Below, in pieces: positions 1 through 11,400 of a stretch of 64,000 nt of DNA. The translations under genes were made by a program, and so were the position numbers. The stretch comes from Cordia subcordata (taxonomy: Eukaryota; Streptophyta; Magnoliopsida; Boraginales; Cordiaceae). The first letter of the stretch is position 1. Each line of letters opens with the position of its first letter. The notes beneath the pieces were generated by a model. That model made no database searches, was not told where the DNA came from, and worked only from the letters and a program-made list of their open reading frames with translations. The DNA is taken from the NCBI GenBank assembly GCA_028554755.1, contig JAPTOF010000006.1, positions 4,582,501 to 4,646,500 on the forward strand, in the 5' to 3' direction.

Positions 1-1
1 T

Positions 2-1297
2 ACAAGATCTCTCGAGTGTTGGCATGTACCGGAGCTGAAGAAAAACTTGATTTCTTTTGGGCGTTTGGATTCTCATGGATACAAATTCCGAAGTGAGAAT
101 GGTGTCTTAAAGGTGACCAAAGGTGCAATTGTGCTATTGAAAGGGAACTTGACTGGCGGTCTATATGTCCTTCAAGGTAGTACAATTACAGGTGTTGTAG
201 CTGTTATATCCGAGGAGAGTGATAATGACACTACGCAGTTGTGGAACAAAATGTTGGGCCATATGAGCGAGAGGGGACTGACCGAGCTGAGTAAGAGAGA
301 TTTGCTTTGTGGACAAAAAACTGGAAAGCTTGAATTCTGCGAGCATTGTGTCTTTGGAAAGCAAACCAGGGTGAAGTTCAGCAAGGGACAGGAGAACACC
401 AAAGGTACACTTGATTATATTCATTCTGATCTTTGGGGTCCTAATAAAGTTCCTTCCAAGAAAGGTGCCAGGTATTATATCACTTTCATTGATGTATACT
501 CTCGAATGGTGTGGGTATACTTCTTGAAAACTAAAGATGAGGCGTTTCCAACATTTGTCGAGTGGAAGACGTTGATTGAGAAGCAGACTGGTAAACAAAT
601 TAAGCGTCTTAGGACTGACAATGGGTTGGAATATTGCAATAAAGAGTTTGATGAGTTCTGCAGGAAACATGGCATTGTGAGACACCGCACATGTGTAGGG
701 ACACCACAACAGAATGGAGTTGCAGAACGCATGAATAGAACTCTGGTAGAGAGAGCTCGTTGTATGCTCTCCCAATCTGGTTTGAGTCAAGACTTTTGGG
801 CTGAAACTGTCAATACGGCATGCTACTTGGTGAATAGGTCTCCATCCAAAGCTATTGAATTGAAAACTCCTTTTGAGTTATGGTCTGGTAAGCTTGCTGA
901 CTACTCTCGATTAAGGGTGTTCGCTTGCCCTGCATACGCTCACGTGAAGGATGGCAAGTTGGAGCCAAGGGCAAAGAAATGCATATTTCTAGGCTATGCG
1001 TCCGAGAGGAAAGGCTACAGGTTGTGGTGCACAGATCCAAAGTCTCCAGGTTTCCTCATCAGCAGGGATGTCATATTCAATGAGTCTGCTTTATTAGACC
1101 AAGAAAAGGAGAAAGCGGTAGCTGGTTTAGACCACGATGACAAAGAGCATGTGGAGGTATTTGCTGATGTTCCAAATGTTCCATCTAGCAATAGTAGCAG
1201 TCAAATTCAGCCGACTCAACCAACTGAAGTACATGATCCAAATGTGCCTGAACAATGTATACTGACATTGCCATTTGGCGAGAAAGGAGGCAGTTAG
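2..1297 (+). pseudogene. Copia integrase region (GAG-pre-integrase and integrase core)
   Basis: This frame encodes the zinc-binding H-H-C-C region, with LGH in the WNKMLGHMSERG stretch and a later CEHC. The integrase core follows: HSDLWGP gives the first catalytic Asp, RTDNGLEY the second, and NGVAERMNRT the catalytic Glu. After this come the conserved RVFACPAYAHV and FLGYASERKGYR motifs of the integrase C-terminal part and a low-complexity linker. The enzyme inserts the cDNA into the host genome. The frame begins before the window and stops at 1295-1297, before the reverse transcriptase, which lies in other frames. In Copia elements this is one polyprotein, so the stop and frame changes mark a pseudogene. 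Confidence 0.92.
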
Positions 1298-1389
1298 AGA
1301 GCCTCAAAGTGCGGATACACCGATCTTGTTACTTATGCTTTGATATTGCGAAACAATTGAAGGACATGAGCCGAATTCATACAAAGAGG

Positions 1390-2943
1390 CCATATCTGGG
1401 AAAGATTCTGCTCAGTGGGTGGGTGCCATGAGTGAGGAGATTGAGTCTCTTCATAAGAATCAAACGTGGGAGCTTGTTGAATTGCCTAAGGGACAGCGAG
1501 TTGTCGGTTGCAAATGAGTTTACAAGAAAAAAGAAGGTACTCCAGGGGTTTAAGGTCCTCGATACAAGGCACGGTTGGTGGCAAAAGGCTATACACAAAG
1601 GGAGGGTGTTAACTTCAACGAAGTGTTCTCTCCGGTTGTGAAACATAGTTCCATCAGGGTTTTACTTGCCTTGATTGCTCTTCATGACTTAGAGCTTGAG
1701 CAGCTAGATGTGAAAACGGCGTTTTTGCATGGTGATCTTGAAGAGCAAATTTACATGAGTCAACCGAAGGGGTATATAGTTCCTGGTAAGGAGAACCATG
1801 TTTGCAAACTAAAGAAGTCCTTGTATGGGTTGAAGCAGTCACCTCGGCAATGGTGCAAGAGATTTGACACATTCATGGTAGGTGCTGGATACACAAGGAG
1901 TGCCTATGACAGCTGTGTGTATCTCAAAAGGCTTCCAGATGGTTCGTTTGTGTACTTGTTGTTGTATGTCGATGCTATGCTTATTCTTTGCTAAAAGCAT
2001 GTCATGTCGGCAATTAAAGAAACAGCTAGGTGATGAGTTTGAGATGAAGGATCTTGGAGCAGCGAAGAAGATTCTTGGCATGGAGATTCACAGAGATAGA
2101 AATGCTGGGAAGCTGTTCTTGTCTCAACAAAGTTATATTGAGAAGGTGCTGGAGCGTTTCAGGATGCTTAAAGCTAAGCCTGTGAGTGTGCCGCTTGCTG
2201 CTCATTTCAAGTTGTCTGCAGATTTGTCACCTAAAACTGAGGATGAGGTGGAGCATATGTCTCATGTTCCATACTCGAGTGCTGTTGGTAGCTTGATGTA
2301 TGCTATGGTGTGCACTCGACTTGATATTTCACATGCAGTTAGTGTTGTGAGCAGGTATATGGCATTACCTGGGAAAACACACTGGGAAGCGGTGAAATGG
2401 ATAATGAGATATTTGCGTGGCACTGCAAATGTAGGTTTGCTATTTAACAAGATGACTGGAGATTGCGCGAGGTTGGTGGGTTATTGTGATTCAGACTTTA
2501 CGGGTAACCTTGATAAGAGAAGATCTCTGACGGGTTATGTGTTTACTCTCTCTGGATGTGCTATCAGTTGGAAAGCGACATTACGATCTCTCGTGGCATT
2601 GTCGACTACTGAAGCGGAGTACATGGCAATTGCAGAAGCTGTGAAGGAGGCCATGTGGTTACAAGGCCTGGTTCGTGATCTTGGACTGTAGCAAGATACA
2701 AGTACAGTTTTTTGTGATAGCCAAAGTGCAATCCATCTGACGAAGAATCAGATGTATTATGAGAGGACTAAACACATTGATATCAGATATCATTTTATCA
2801 GAGATGTTGTATCACAAGGAATCATATCGGTGCAGAAGATATCTACCCATGAGAATCCAGCAGATATGATGACTAAGGTGGTTCCAGTCAGCAAGTTTAA
2901 ACATTGCTTTGATTTGGTTGCTATTTGCGGTGCGGAACATTGA
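1390..2943 (+). pseudogene. Copia reverse transcriptase and RNase H, frameshifted
   Basis: Reverse transcriptase begins with AMSEEIESLHKNQTWELVE and continues with RLVAKGYTQREGVNF, QLDVKTAFLHGDLEE and LYGLKQSPRQW. The active-site box reads YVDAML where active enzymes have YVDD, so a catalytic Asp is replaced. The frame then shifts near 1990, and the next frame carries KDLGAAKKILGMEI and the RNase H residues in YCDSDF, STTEAEYMA and FCDSQSAI. A stop at 2689-2691 interrupts RNase H, which resumes to 2943 with RTKHIDIRYHFIRD. At least two frame changes and several stops mean no functional product is expected. Confidence 0.92.
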
Positions 2944-3013
2944 GCTCTTGGAGGCAGTTGGCTGCAGAGATGATGGTGTATTGATTGGAGCGAATACGTG
3001 CCAAGGTGGAGAT

Positions 3014-3346
3014 TTATTGAATGTGGCCCGTATTCTTGAGCAACAAGAATAGCAGATTTCCTTATTAGCATATTACCTTTTTCGCTTGTTACCTTTTGTA
3101 GCACATAATTAATTAGTTGCCTTTTCTGTTTAATAGGTTTAGGAAACCTTTGCACTATAAATATGTGGCAATACTCATTATATTATGTATGAGAGAGAAA
3201 CCAAAGTGAGAGCCTTGTCGCATTTGTGATCAATAATAGAATTATTCTCTGCTGCCCGTGGATGTAGGCTTTGAAGCCGAACCACGTAATTTTTGTGTCC
3301 GTTATTTCTTCTCGTATTCTTCGTGTTTGCATGTTTTTCCCTAACA
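3014..3346 (+). repeat. 3' LTR of the Tnt1/Tork-like element
   Basis: The LTR begins right after the purine-rich tract, with TTATTGAATGTGG (Tork LTRs often start TGTTGAATGTGG, so the first bases look mutated). It ends at CCCTAACA. A TATA-like TATAAATATG lies at about 3156, and the stretch after it has the usual short R/U5 look. Length is about 333 bp. The left border is certain to within 2-3 bases only. Confidence 0.75.
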
Positions 3347-3397
3347 GGGTCTAAGTAATTCACCATTTTTCCTTTTTTGTTTCTGGTTAATATATAT

Positions 3398-3413
3398 TTA
3401 TTATTGCTGTTGC

Positions 3414-3465
<52 letters not shown>

Positions 3466-3520
3466 GTTACTATTATTTTCATCATCATCATCATCATTAT
3501 TATAATTATTATTATTACTA
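3398..3520. repeat. (TTA)n/(ATC)n microsatellite
   Basis: An almost pure TTA run covers about 3417-3465, followed by an ATC run (3480-3497) and further ATT repeats. On the minus strand this produces an asparagine-rich open frame, which is an artefact of the repeat. Confidence 0.97.
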
Positions 3521-3530
3521 TTTGTACTAT

Positions 3531-3614
3531 CCACAGTTCTAGGCTTCTAGATGCAAATATGCAATTCCAGTTCCACAGTTCTAGGCTTCTAGCTGCAAAT
3601 ATGCAATTCCAGTT
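3531..3614. repeat. Tandem duplication, two 42-bp units
   Basis: Two adjacent 42-bp copies (3531-3572 and 3573-3614) begin CCACAGTTCTAGGCTTCTAG and differ by one base. The second copy follows the first without a gap. Confidence 0.95.
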
Positions 3615-4387
3615 AGCGGTGTATTTGATTTGCTTTTTTTTTTTTAAAAAAAAAAGATATTATTACGACAGAAACATATTTGGTTGGGCTGTTTTTTATT
3701 TTGGTTTTTAGAAATTAAAAACTATTTTATAACTTTTAGAAAATAACTAAAAGTTAGTTATTTTCAATTATTTCTAGAAGTTTTTCTCTAAATAAATATA
3801 CAGTCACTCATACGCATGCATACACTCACACACCACACACAAAAGCACCATGGTGCAATAAAGCCAAAATAGACATGTATACATAAACAATTATCTTAGC
3901 TTTCCTTTGCTGAAAAAAAAAATTTCAGGCAAGTGCATTCTCTGAATTTTACAAAATTAAAAATAAAAACTATTTTCAGAAATAAAAAATGTTATTTTTT
4001 GACCTTATATTTCTTGTTACAATTTGTAGTAAGAATTTAGAAACAAAGAAAGTAAAAATGGCACTAGGCGGAATGACAATTAATACATCAAAATGGTATT
4101 ATTCGTTAACATTTATTATTTCCCAAAAGTAAGTATATTTAATATTTCAAAAGAAGAGAGAAACATATTTTTTCTAGAAAAAGAAGAGGTTTGTCAAGTT
4201 TATGTATATCATACATAAAAGTTGATGAATGAGAAATGGAAAAAATGAGTAATATCCAGTATTTCTTTAAAGTGGGTTTGGGATTCAGATAAAATCTTCC
4301 AGGGAAAATTAAATAACGGTGGATTATTCAAATTATTGTATTCAATTATATTAAATTATTAGTTCATTACTTTTTACAGGATCGAGT
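3615..4387. other. AT-rich spacer, no gene seen
   Basis: The stretch is AT-rich with long A and T runs. Its first part (GTATTTGATTTGC followed by a T/A tract) resembles small inverted-repeat transposons, but I could not find a matching right end. No coding frame is convincing. Confidence 0.6.
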
Positions 4388-4862
4388 AAAATATACGTTA
4401 CTTTCTTATAATTCGTGTAATTAGCTTATTATCCTCCTGTATTTAAAAATTTACCACATTATTCCTATACTTTTAGAAAGACAACACGTTACCCTTTTGT
4501 AATTTATCTAATTAGCTGATTACTCCCTTATATTTTCAAGACTTACCAAAATACTCCCTTGTACTTTAAAAGTGGAACAATAACCTCTTTTTTATGTTAT
4601 TATCTAATCAATGTCAGCTAAAAAAAGGGGTATTTTTGTAAAAATATATAAGACATTACAAGTTCTAATGCTCACATATGCAAAAAGAAAAGATACTTAT
4701 GATGCACAATAATTTAATTTAAATGAAAAAATGTTAAGATAGGATATTATGTGTCATCTTTTGAAAAACATAGAGGAAAGAGAGGATTAATGTAGTATAT
4801 TTTAAAATACAATGAAGTAGTCAGCAAATTAGACAAATTATGAGGGAATAACTTAACCGCGT
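4388..4862. repeat. Inverted-repeat element, probably a MITE or fold-back element
   Basis: The left end holds two copies of a motif of the form TAATT(C/T)-TAATTAGCT-ATTA. The reverse complement of the right end (about 4785-4862) repeats the same phrase (CATAATTTGTCTAATTTGCTG). The ends therefore form a long imperfect inverted repeat. No coding capacity is visible and no target duplication was recognised. Confidence 0.55.
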
Positions 4863-5055
4863 AGTAGCCCATTGCGTCAATAAATGCCTGTAAGATTTAT
4901 TTATTTCGATCAAATGCTTGTAAGATTTGAAGTGCGAATAAACGAACTCTAGGATCTCAAGAATTGTTACACTTCCCCAAAGTTGAACAATTCGAATGTC
5001 TACTCCACTCTAATCCACCCTATAGTAATTTAATTTTTTGATTAAATTAACGAAA

Positions 5056-5398
5056 TAGTCCTTATCTTTATCAGTTGTAATTTATAAGTCCCTTATTTGT
5101 CAAAATGGCGTATTTTAATCTTTAACCTTTTTTTAATTTATCAGCCGCATTGTCATTGCGTTTAAAATTGATAGATTTAGCTCGTGATACGTCTATTTTA
5201 TACTACAGCTAAAATGCACTTGCTTTTCATGTGCTAAATCTATCAATTTTACAAATATCAATTAAGGACAAACGGCGCACTTATAGATTGATTAAAAAAA
5301 ATCAAGGAGTAAAATGTCCATTCCGAAGATAAATGACTTTAATTGATAAAAATTCCATTCCGACGATAAATGACTTTAATTGATAAAAATAAGGGACT
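5056..5398. repeat. MITE-like inverted-repeat element
   Basis: AGTCCTTATCTTTATCAGTTG at the left pairs with CAATTGATAAAAATAAGGGACT at the right. Inside, TTGATAGATTTAGC pairs with GCTAAATCTATCAA. A short direct duplication (CCATTCCGAAGATAAATGAC and CCATTCCGACGATAAATGAC) lies near the right end. The element is non-coding and its borders are approximate. Confidence 0.6.
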
Positions 5399-5649
5399 GT
5401 TTAAATTGAAAATGTCATTGAAGTAAAACTTAAAATAAAGAGCTTCAAAAATAAATAATAACCTATTTAGCTCTCTATTACAGAGCAAAAAAATTAAGGA
5501 ATCTGTTAAACTTGAGCTTAATGAACATAATGGCACTGACCAAATGTACAGATAAATGAAAATGGAATCTACTCAAGTGTCCATAAAGTTAAGTGTAATG
5601 AGCGAAATTGAACTTTTGCAAATTGCTAATTCAATAAGAATAAATGATA

Positions 5650-6166
5650 TGTTGAGAAATTAGGACGCATAACACACACTTACGCAGTGGAATTAAATCA
5701 CGAGTAAAGAGAAAAGAATACGCACAATTAAACGTGGTTTGGCCCTCTGCCTATGTCCACGATCCCCTTTGGGATAATTTTCACTATTCAAGAATAATTG
5801 TTATAACTTATGGGATGACTTTTTGCACGGACAGAAAAGTTTAAACCCTCCCCACAGAGTTTTTACAATGGTTCTATCATCAACGGGACTAAAACGAATA
5901 TAGGACACTCTCGATACTCTCAGGCTCTCTTTCTCACCCACACCCCTATGGGGGTGTGGTCCTAAGGCACACTCCTAAGACACATCACTTTACAACTAAT
6001 GGAAGAGTCCTATTTATAGAGGAGATTTCCTTGTCCTGCAAGACAAAGGATTTCCTAATCTATCAATCCTACCATAATTAAGACTCTTACAATAACTAGA
6101 ATTTTAACTCTCATTAAAACTCTTTCCTAATTTGTATGGGTTTGGACTTTGAGCCATAACCCAACA
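5650..6166 (-). mobile_element. Solo LTR with 5-bp target duplication TGATA
   Basis: The 517-bp unit begins TGTTG and ends CAACA, the TG..CA form of LTR ends. It is flanked on both sides by the same five bases, TGATA (5645-5649 and 6167-6171). A TATA box in the form TATAAATAGG reads on the minus strand at about 6013-6022, so the LTR points leftward. The minus-strand end phrase ACCACGTTTAATTGTGCGTA resembles the U5 end of many plant Copia LTRs. No internal retroelement sequence adjoins it, so it is a solo LTR left by LTR-LTR recombination. An unusual LTR-only element cannot be excluded. Confidence 0.85.
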
Positions 6167-6443
6167 TGATATAAATAGTTCTGAGTAATTGAATCTCATT
6201 TCTAACGTTAAACAATCTTTAATTCCTCATTGATGAGATTTTTGTATTACAAAATTTTTGTCCATCTAAAAGAAGGATCTCCTCATATTATTATGATCAT
6301 ATCTTCAAATATTTCTAGTTAATGTAGGAGGGCCATTTTGTCCATTTCATTTTTGGACTTTATATAATTTGTGAACTTCTGATATTACTTTATCATACAC
6401 AATTAAAGCATTAAAAAATTCTCTTTTCCTAAATATGATGAAA

Positions 6444-6452
<9 letters not shown>

Positions 6453-6518
<66 letters not shown>
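6453..6518. repeat. (CA)n(TA)n microsatellite
   Basis: A CA run of about 13 repeats passes directly into a TA run of about 20 repeats. Confidence 0.97.
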
Positions 6519-6519
<1 letters not shown>

Positions 6520-6849
6520 CTGCCCACAAATTGTAAGAGTGATAGAACCATTCAATTTCGAACAAAAAGAAAAACAGAAAAACCATTAAATGAATGTATA
6601 ATTTTAATATAAAGGTTCAAAAGTAGCACCTAAGTAATAAAGAAAAGTTAATAGTGTAGTTCCTCCCCCACCCCCCCACCCCTCCAACCAAAAGGATCAA
6701 TAGTAGTTCCTAATTATCTCCTGCTAATGACTCAAACTCAAAATTTATACATAAGTCATAAGAGAAGGATGTTACTACCGAACTATTCTTTTTTAATTGT
6801 CATAAAAGGTAATATATAATTCTAGTGAAAACAAAGACTATTAATCTGC

Positions 6850-6985
6850 CTCGCAGCCACCGGCATGAGAAAACTGCGCAACTAGCTACAAGATCAATAA
6901 ATTACCAAATTTCTTGTTGGAATAGGAGACCACATAAGCGTAGGGACTTGAACTATAGACCTTCTGAGCCATATAGCCGTAAGAG
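6850..6985 (-). repeat. tRNA-derived SINE-like sequence
   Basis: Read on the minus strand, an A-box-like segment (GGCTATATGGCTCAGAAGG) is followed by a B-box-like segment (AGTTCAAGTCCC), in the order and near the spacing of a pol III internal promoter. The arms do not fold into a good tRNA, so a tRNA gene is unlikely. The 3' end is not defined. Confidence 0.4.
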
Positions 6986-7072
6986 AAATATTTATTTGAA
7001 TTGATTTTTTTATAAAAAAATAATTTTTAATCTGAATAAATATCTTTTTCTTTGTTGAATAGATGTTTCAAT

Positions 7073-7122
7073 TAACTACTACTACTACTATTTCTTCTTC
7101 TTCTTCTTCTTCTTCTTCTTTT
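7073..7122. repeat. (ACT)n/(TTC)n microsatellite
   Basis: A short ACT run is followed by about ten TTC repeats and a T run. Confidence 0.95.
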
Positions 7123-7549
7123 TAAAAAAGTTGACCCTTAAAGAAAAGCTCAAATTAACATCCTTTCTGAAGTAAATAATTTGATCTTCTCAAAGGTTTC
7201 ATTAGCTAGAGACTTGTCAATGTTAGTAAATTTAATTTCAATTAATGCTTCAGCCCAGAAAATTAATGCTCATTACATTAAAACATTGCAAACATAAATT
7301 TTCACATCTAACACTCGACAAGGACTGGGTCTTAAACACTTTCGATTACTTTAACTTGGCAGCATAAGGTCCCACAAGTAGTTCGATGAAAACTGTAAAT
7401 AGGAAACGTTTGTGAGTGTGCCCAACTTTTTGTATATAAAAATTTTAAGGTTGCACTTAATATGTTAGAACAGTATAAAATGGTGCAGTTGTTTCAATTT
7501 ATGATTTTTTTTCTTTTCTTTAGCATAATTAATTATAATTGGAAAGTCT

Positions 7550-7960
7550 ATTTATATTTAATGGCCTTTCCACAAAATGTTAGAAAACTTATTACTTAAA
7601 CAAATACAAAAAATAAGTATTTCAACTTAAGTGAGAGTCAATAAAAAAAAAATAAAATCACAAAAATAATTTAGTTCCTATCTACCACCTCACAAATTCT
7701 CAACCATTATTAAAAAATATAAGAAATTATAAAATTAAAAATTTCAAAAGTTCAGAATTTAGTGCAAGTGTCTCTTTCTTTTCCTACTCTTTTCTAGTTG
7801 TAAAATATATGCATTTTTTTTATTAAATGATTAACTTTTCTCTTTCAATTATGTTTAAAAAGTAAAAAAAAAAAAATTAAAATATGATGTTAAAATAAAA
7901 AAAATGATAAAATAAGTAATGCTATTTTTTATTGCCGGTCAAAACAAAGACAAGATTATA
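7550..7960. repeat. Dispersed non-coding repeat, copy 1 of 4 in the window
   Basis: Phrases such as AATGGCCTTTCCA, AAGTATTTCAACTTAAGTGAG, GATTAACTTTTCTCTTTCAATTATG and AAGTAATGCTAT occur in the same order at about 39860-40250, 43700-44090 and 54200-54560. Two of those copies lie in the tandem lipid transfer protein units, but this one does not, so the sequence is a dispersed repeat. No ends or coding frame were identified. Confidence 0.7.
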
Positions 7961-8403
7961 CATTTTTGTTTGTGTCAGCATTGAATGAAATTAAGATTTA
8001 GGATTTTAGGACTTGATTAAAGTCAATTCTTGAACCACATCTGATCTCAAATCTACCATTAGAACTGTCCTTGGGAACAAACGAGTATCATATTATAGGC
8101 CAACGATGTAAATTCTTGTTCCAGAAGTTGACGCATTTCTAATGCTGATGATTTCATCTAATTCTCACTTTTTCTACTTTTAATAGGTGTTTAGATCATC
8201 TTCGAAATGAGAATAACATTCATATATAGTTATACGTAGCATATGAATAAACCTTGTAACCCGATGATATACTATTAAATGATTTATACAGTTCATGAAC
8301 CGCTAATATCGTCGTAGCCCTGAAATCCTTGCCCCCTGAATCTATTAAGAAGGCCTCAACATGCCACTGGTTTACTTGTGCAGAAATTTAAACAGTTCTT
8401 GGC
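7961..8403. other. Downstream region of the threonine aldolase gene
   Basis: This lies directly after the stop codon of the minus-strand threonine aldolase gene and probably contains its 3' untranslated region and terminator. No other gene is seen. Confidence 0.5.
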
Positions 8404-11400
8404 TCACTTGTCTCCATTTTCATCTGGCACTCCAATTAAGGCTTGCTGCAACATTTGATAACATGATGTAAAAAGTTCAAGCTTTGAGATTGAAAATTTT
8501 CTTGAGTGGATACAGCATAGTTATCAAGTTTTACCTGGATGCAGGACAGTGCAAACTGCACATCACTCTCTGATATCTGATGATGTACGACGAGTCGGAT
8601 TCTGCAATCGGCATATTCGTGATTGTTAGAATATTCAATTCCCCCCGCATGAAAAGAAAACGAAAATGGTAAGACTAGTTCATGAGATCCTAACTACTCC
8701 ATCTAACACCTATTAGTTTTAGGATGAAACTCTGTGATTTCTAACGCAATACAAGACTATTGGTCCAATCTTACATAACCACCTGCGAGTCATGATTACT
8801 CATGACTCATCTTCCTTTACATCAGGTCATACATGATGAAAAATTTTAGAATCTTTAACTTCTCACCTTATAAAATTCAAGATTACTCTAAATCCTGTTT
8901 GATGGTTACTTCTTCCATTCTCAGCGGTTTGCTAGAGATCGTTAGGTCAGCAGGCGTAAACATGATTTTCCTATGGTAAATGATCTACAAGGGATTAACT
9001 AATGGAACAGTGAAGGGAACACAACATTTGGAAAAATAGATGATGATGTCCTGAAAGTATCAAGGACTCGGGGGGGGGGGGGGGGAAAGGAAAAAGAACC
9101 TTTGGGGGCTTTCTGGCATTGTAAGCACGCCGTGACCTTCCAAAATCTTGCATAGTTTTGATTCGTTGACATTAATGTCCTCTAGAATATCAAAATATAC
9201 CTGGTCATAAGATAAAAAAAGCTAAATGATTGTTTACTCTGGGAAATTGTGAGCCGAAACTCACGTGGAGATTTTCCTATATATATGATCCGTTAGCCAA
9301 GATTCGCATACAGATTTCCTGTATATATTTGATCATGGAAACACGTAAACAAATCCAAGATGACAGGAACCAAGGAGATGATAACCTTCCCATGTAAGAA
9401 CTTGTTCAAGCTTTGAGAGATGGCCACATAGAAGTGAATGCTGATATGCAACAAACAAATGGATCTCATATTTAGAAGCTCTTTTCCATTTATAACGATG
9501 CAAGATTTCATCAGGAATAGAGTTAATCTCTCTTACATTCATATTTTCACCTGAAATATCAGAGAGCCAGATGCATTTTTGCCCAATTGATTGTGCATGC
9601 ACTAACAATTATGTTTCTTCTTCTTTCTTTTTCATATTTAATAAATGAAAGTGCGATGGATTTTGTATTGAATTACTGTCATGATAGTTGAGCGCTGACA
9701 GCAAACTTTTGACTTGAAACAAGTTAAAATATATAATAAACTTTGGTAGAAGCTAGTTGGAATAATAGAGCAAATTTGTTATCAAATGTTGAATGCATCT
9801 ACTGCAAACATAATGGAACTTACAATGTTGGTCTCCACAGAGGTGACATCAACTTTGACTCCTTTGATTTTGTTCAAACCCTCTGCAAAACAGTCCATTG
9901 GAGCATGAAATTCAATTATTCGCCATCTAAGAGAAGCTCAGAGGCATTGCTATACTTCCAGCACAACAAGAGGAAAAGTCACCTGCTAAAATCTTTGCCT
10001 TCTTATGATCCCCTTCAAGCTTACCGAAATTCTCCTGCAGTGCAACATAAGCAGCAGCGCACAGGACACCGACCTGCCTCATTCCACCGCCCAAAGCCTT
10101 CCTAAGAATCCTTCCCTGTAGCAAGACAAAAGAAAATGGCTTAACAGGTGAACATTTCAGCGGCATGAGAGCAAAGAATTGGGAAAGGGCATCAGTTTAC
10201 CCTGGCAATGAAACCTTTGGACCCAACAATGACAGATCCAGCTGGAGCACCAAGGCCTTTTGATAGACAAATCTGGATTCCAAATTCCACAAGGATGGAG
10301 AATATGTGAACAAAGAAAAGACAAGGAAACAGAGAAACAAATCTAGTAAGAGTATTACTGATATGGAACAGTATTTAAGATTTAATTCTTTCAAGTAATT
10401 CTTTAATATAAGAATTATAAATGTGATGGAAATGGAAGTAGAAGAGATAGAGTAGCTCAGATTTTTTGTCAATGTGTCCCTACCGAAACTGAATCCGCAG
10501 CTCGAACAAGAGTACTAACTGGAACTCCAAGTGCCTGGAAGAAAAGTCTAGTTTAGAGACTCAGTTGTACAAATCAAAAGCAGCAGAAAGATTTAAGCAC
10601 TAAGGCACATTCCAATTCCATATTTCCCAGTTATCGAGAAATTACTTTAGCTCTGCACATTTGAATAATATATGATCTATGCTTAACACCCCCAATACTG
10701 TAGGACTATAAGAAATCAGGAAAATATCAGCTTCAGCTCACCAAAATGATCATGAAGTATGGTATAGAGTTATTCAGACAATTCAGAAATTGCCTCAATC
10801 TGCATATTTTCAAGATGACAATAGCATTTTAATGCAAGATGCTCTAAGGTTAAATGCACTGGGAGACTAGAGTAAATGGCTTACACGAGACAGAACCAAA
10901 TGCATTGATCTCAAACATTAGAAAACCCTGTTATTAAAGTAAATATTATATAGTTTTAGGGAGCAATTTTCTAATTCCGCACAATTAGGACCTTCCACTG
11001 GGCAGTTATCTGCTGGACCTAAATATTTATATAAGCCATGAATATATCACTCGGTAGAAGCATACCATATGTTTTAACTATATGCAGATTGTCACAAGGT
11101 CAATGAATTCATTTTACTCACAACTGACGCATTGAAAATCCGAGCCCCATCAATGTGAAGCTTCAACCCATACTTCTTTGCAAGCTCTCCAACTTTGTCT
11201 GTATAATCCACAGAAAGGCATCTACCGCCAGAACTGCATAAATAGTGTATCGGACACAAGAATAAGAATTACATGTGAGAATTGAGATGATCAAATGCAT
11301 ACAAGGAAATGCATGGTGATTAGCCAAATGACACAGCTCATATCATCTGTAGAATCTTCCTTGGGTTAGGCTGTTGAACTCAGAATAAGTCAGGCCAGTT

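Larger units (their letters stand above)
1..3346 (+). mobile_element. Ty1/Copia retrotransposon (Tnt1/Tork-like), 3' part, decayed
   Basis: The order pre-integrase zinc region, integrase, reverse transcriptase, RNase H, polypurine stretch, LTR is that of Copia elements. The reading frame is already open at base 2, so gag, protease and the 5' LTR lie outside the window. The polypurine stretch (GGTGGAGAT, about 3005-3013) sits directly before the LTR start. Frameshifts and stops between about 1295 and 1575 and after 1990 show that the copy is dead. The target duplication cannot be tested because the 5' end is missing. The Tork/Tnt1 assignment is by resemblance of pol and LTR and is an inference. 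Confidence 0.93.

Noticed and set aside
161..790. 209-residue minus-strand open frame opposite the integrase
   Set aside because: It lies entirely opposite the well-supported integrase frame and shows no family motif, so it is a shadow.
3178..3534. Minus-strand open frame with a long asparagine run
   Set aside because: It is the translation of the TTA/ATC microsatellite plus LTR sequence and has no independent support.
6850..6985. Possible tRNA gene
   Set aside because: A-box-like and B-box-like words are present, but acceptor and anticodon stems do not pair, so only a SINE-like call is kept.
9743..10105. Plus-strand open frame across threonine aldolase exons 5 and 6
   Set aside because: The minus strand codes for conserved aldolase exons here, so the plus frame is a shadow.
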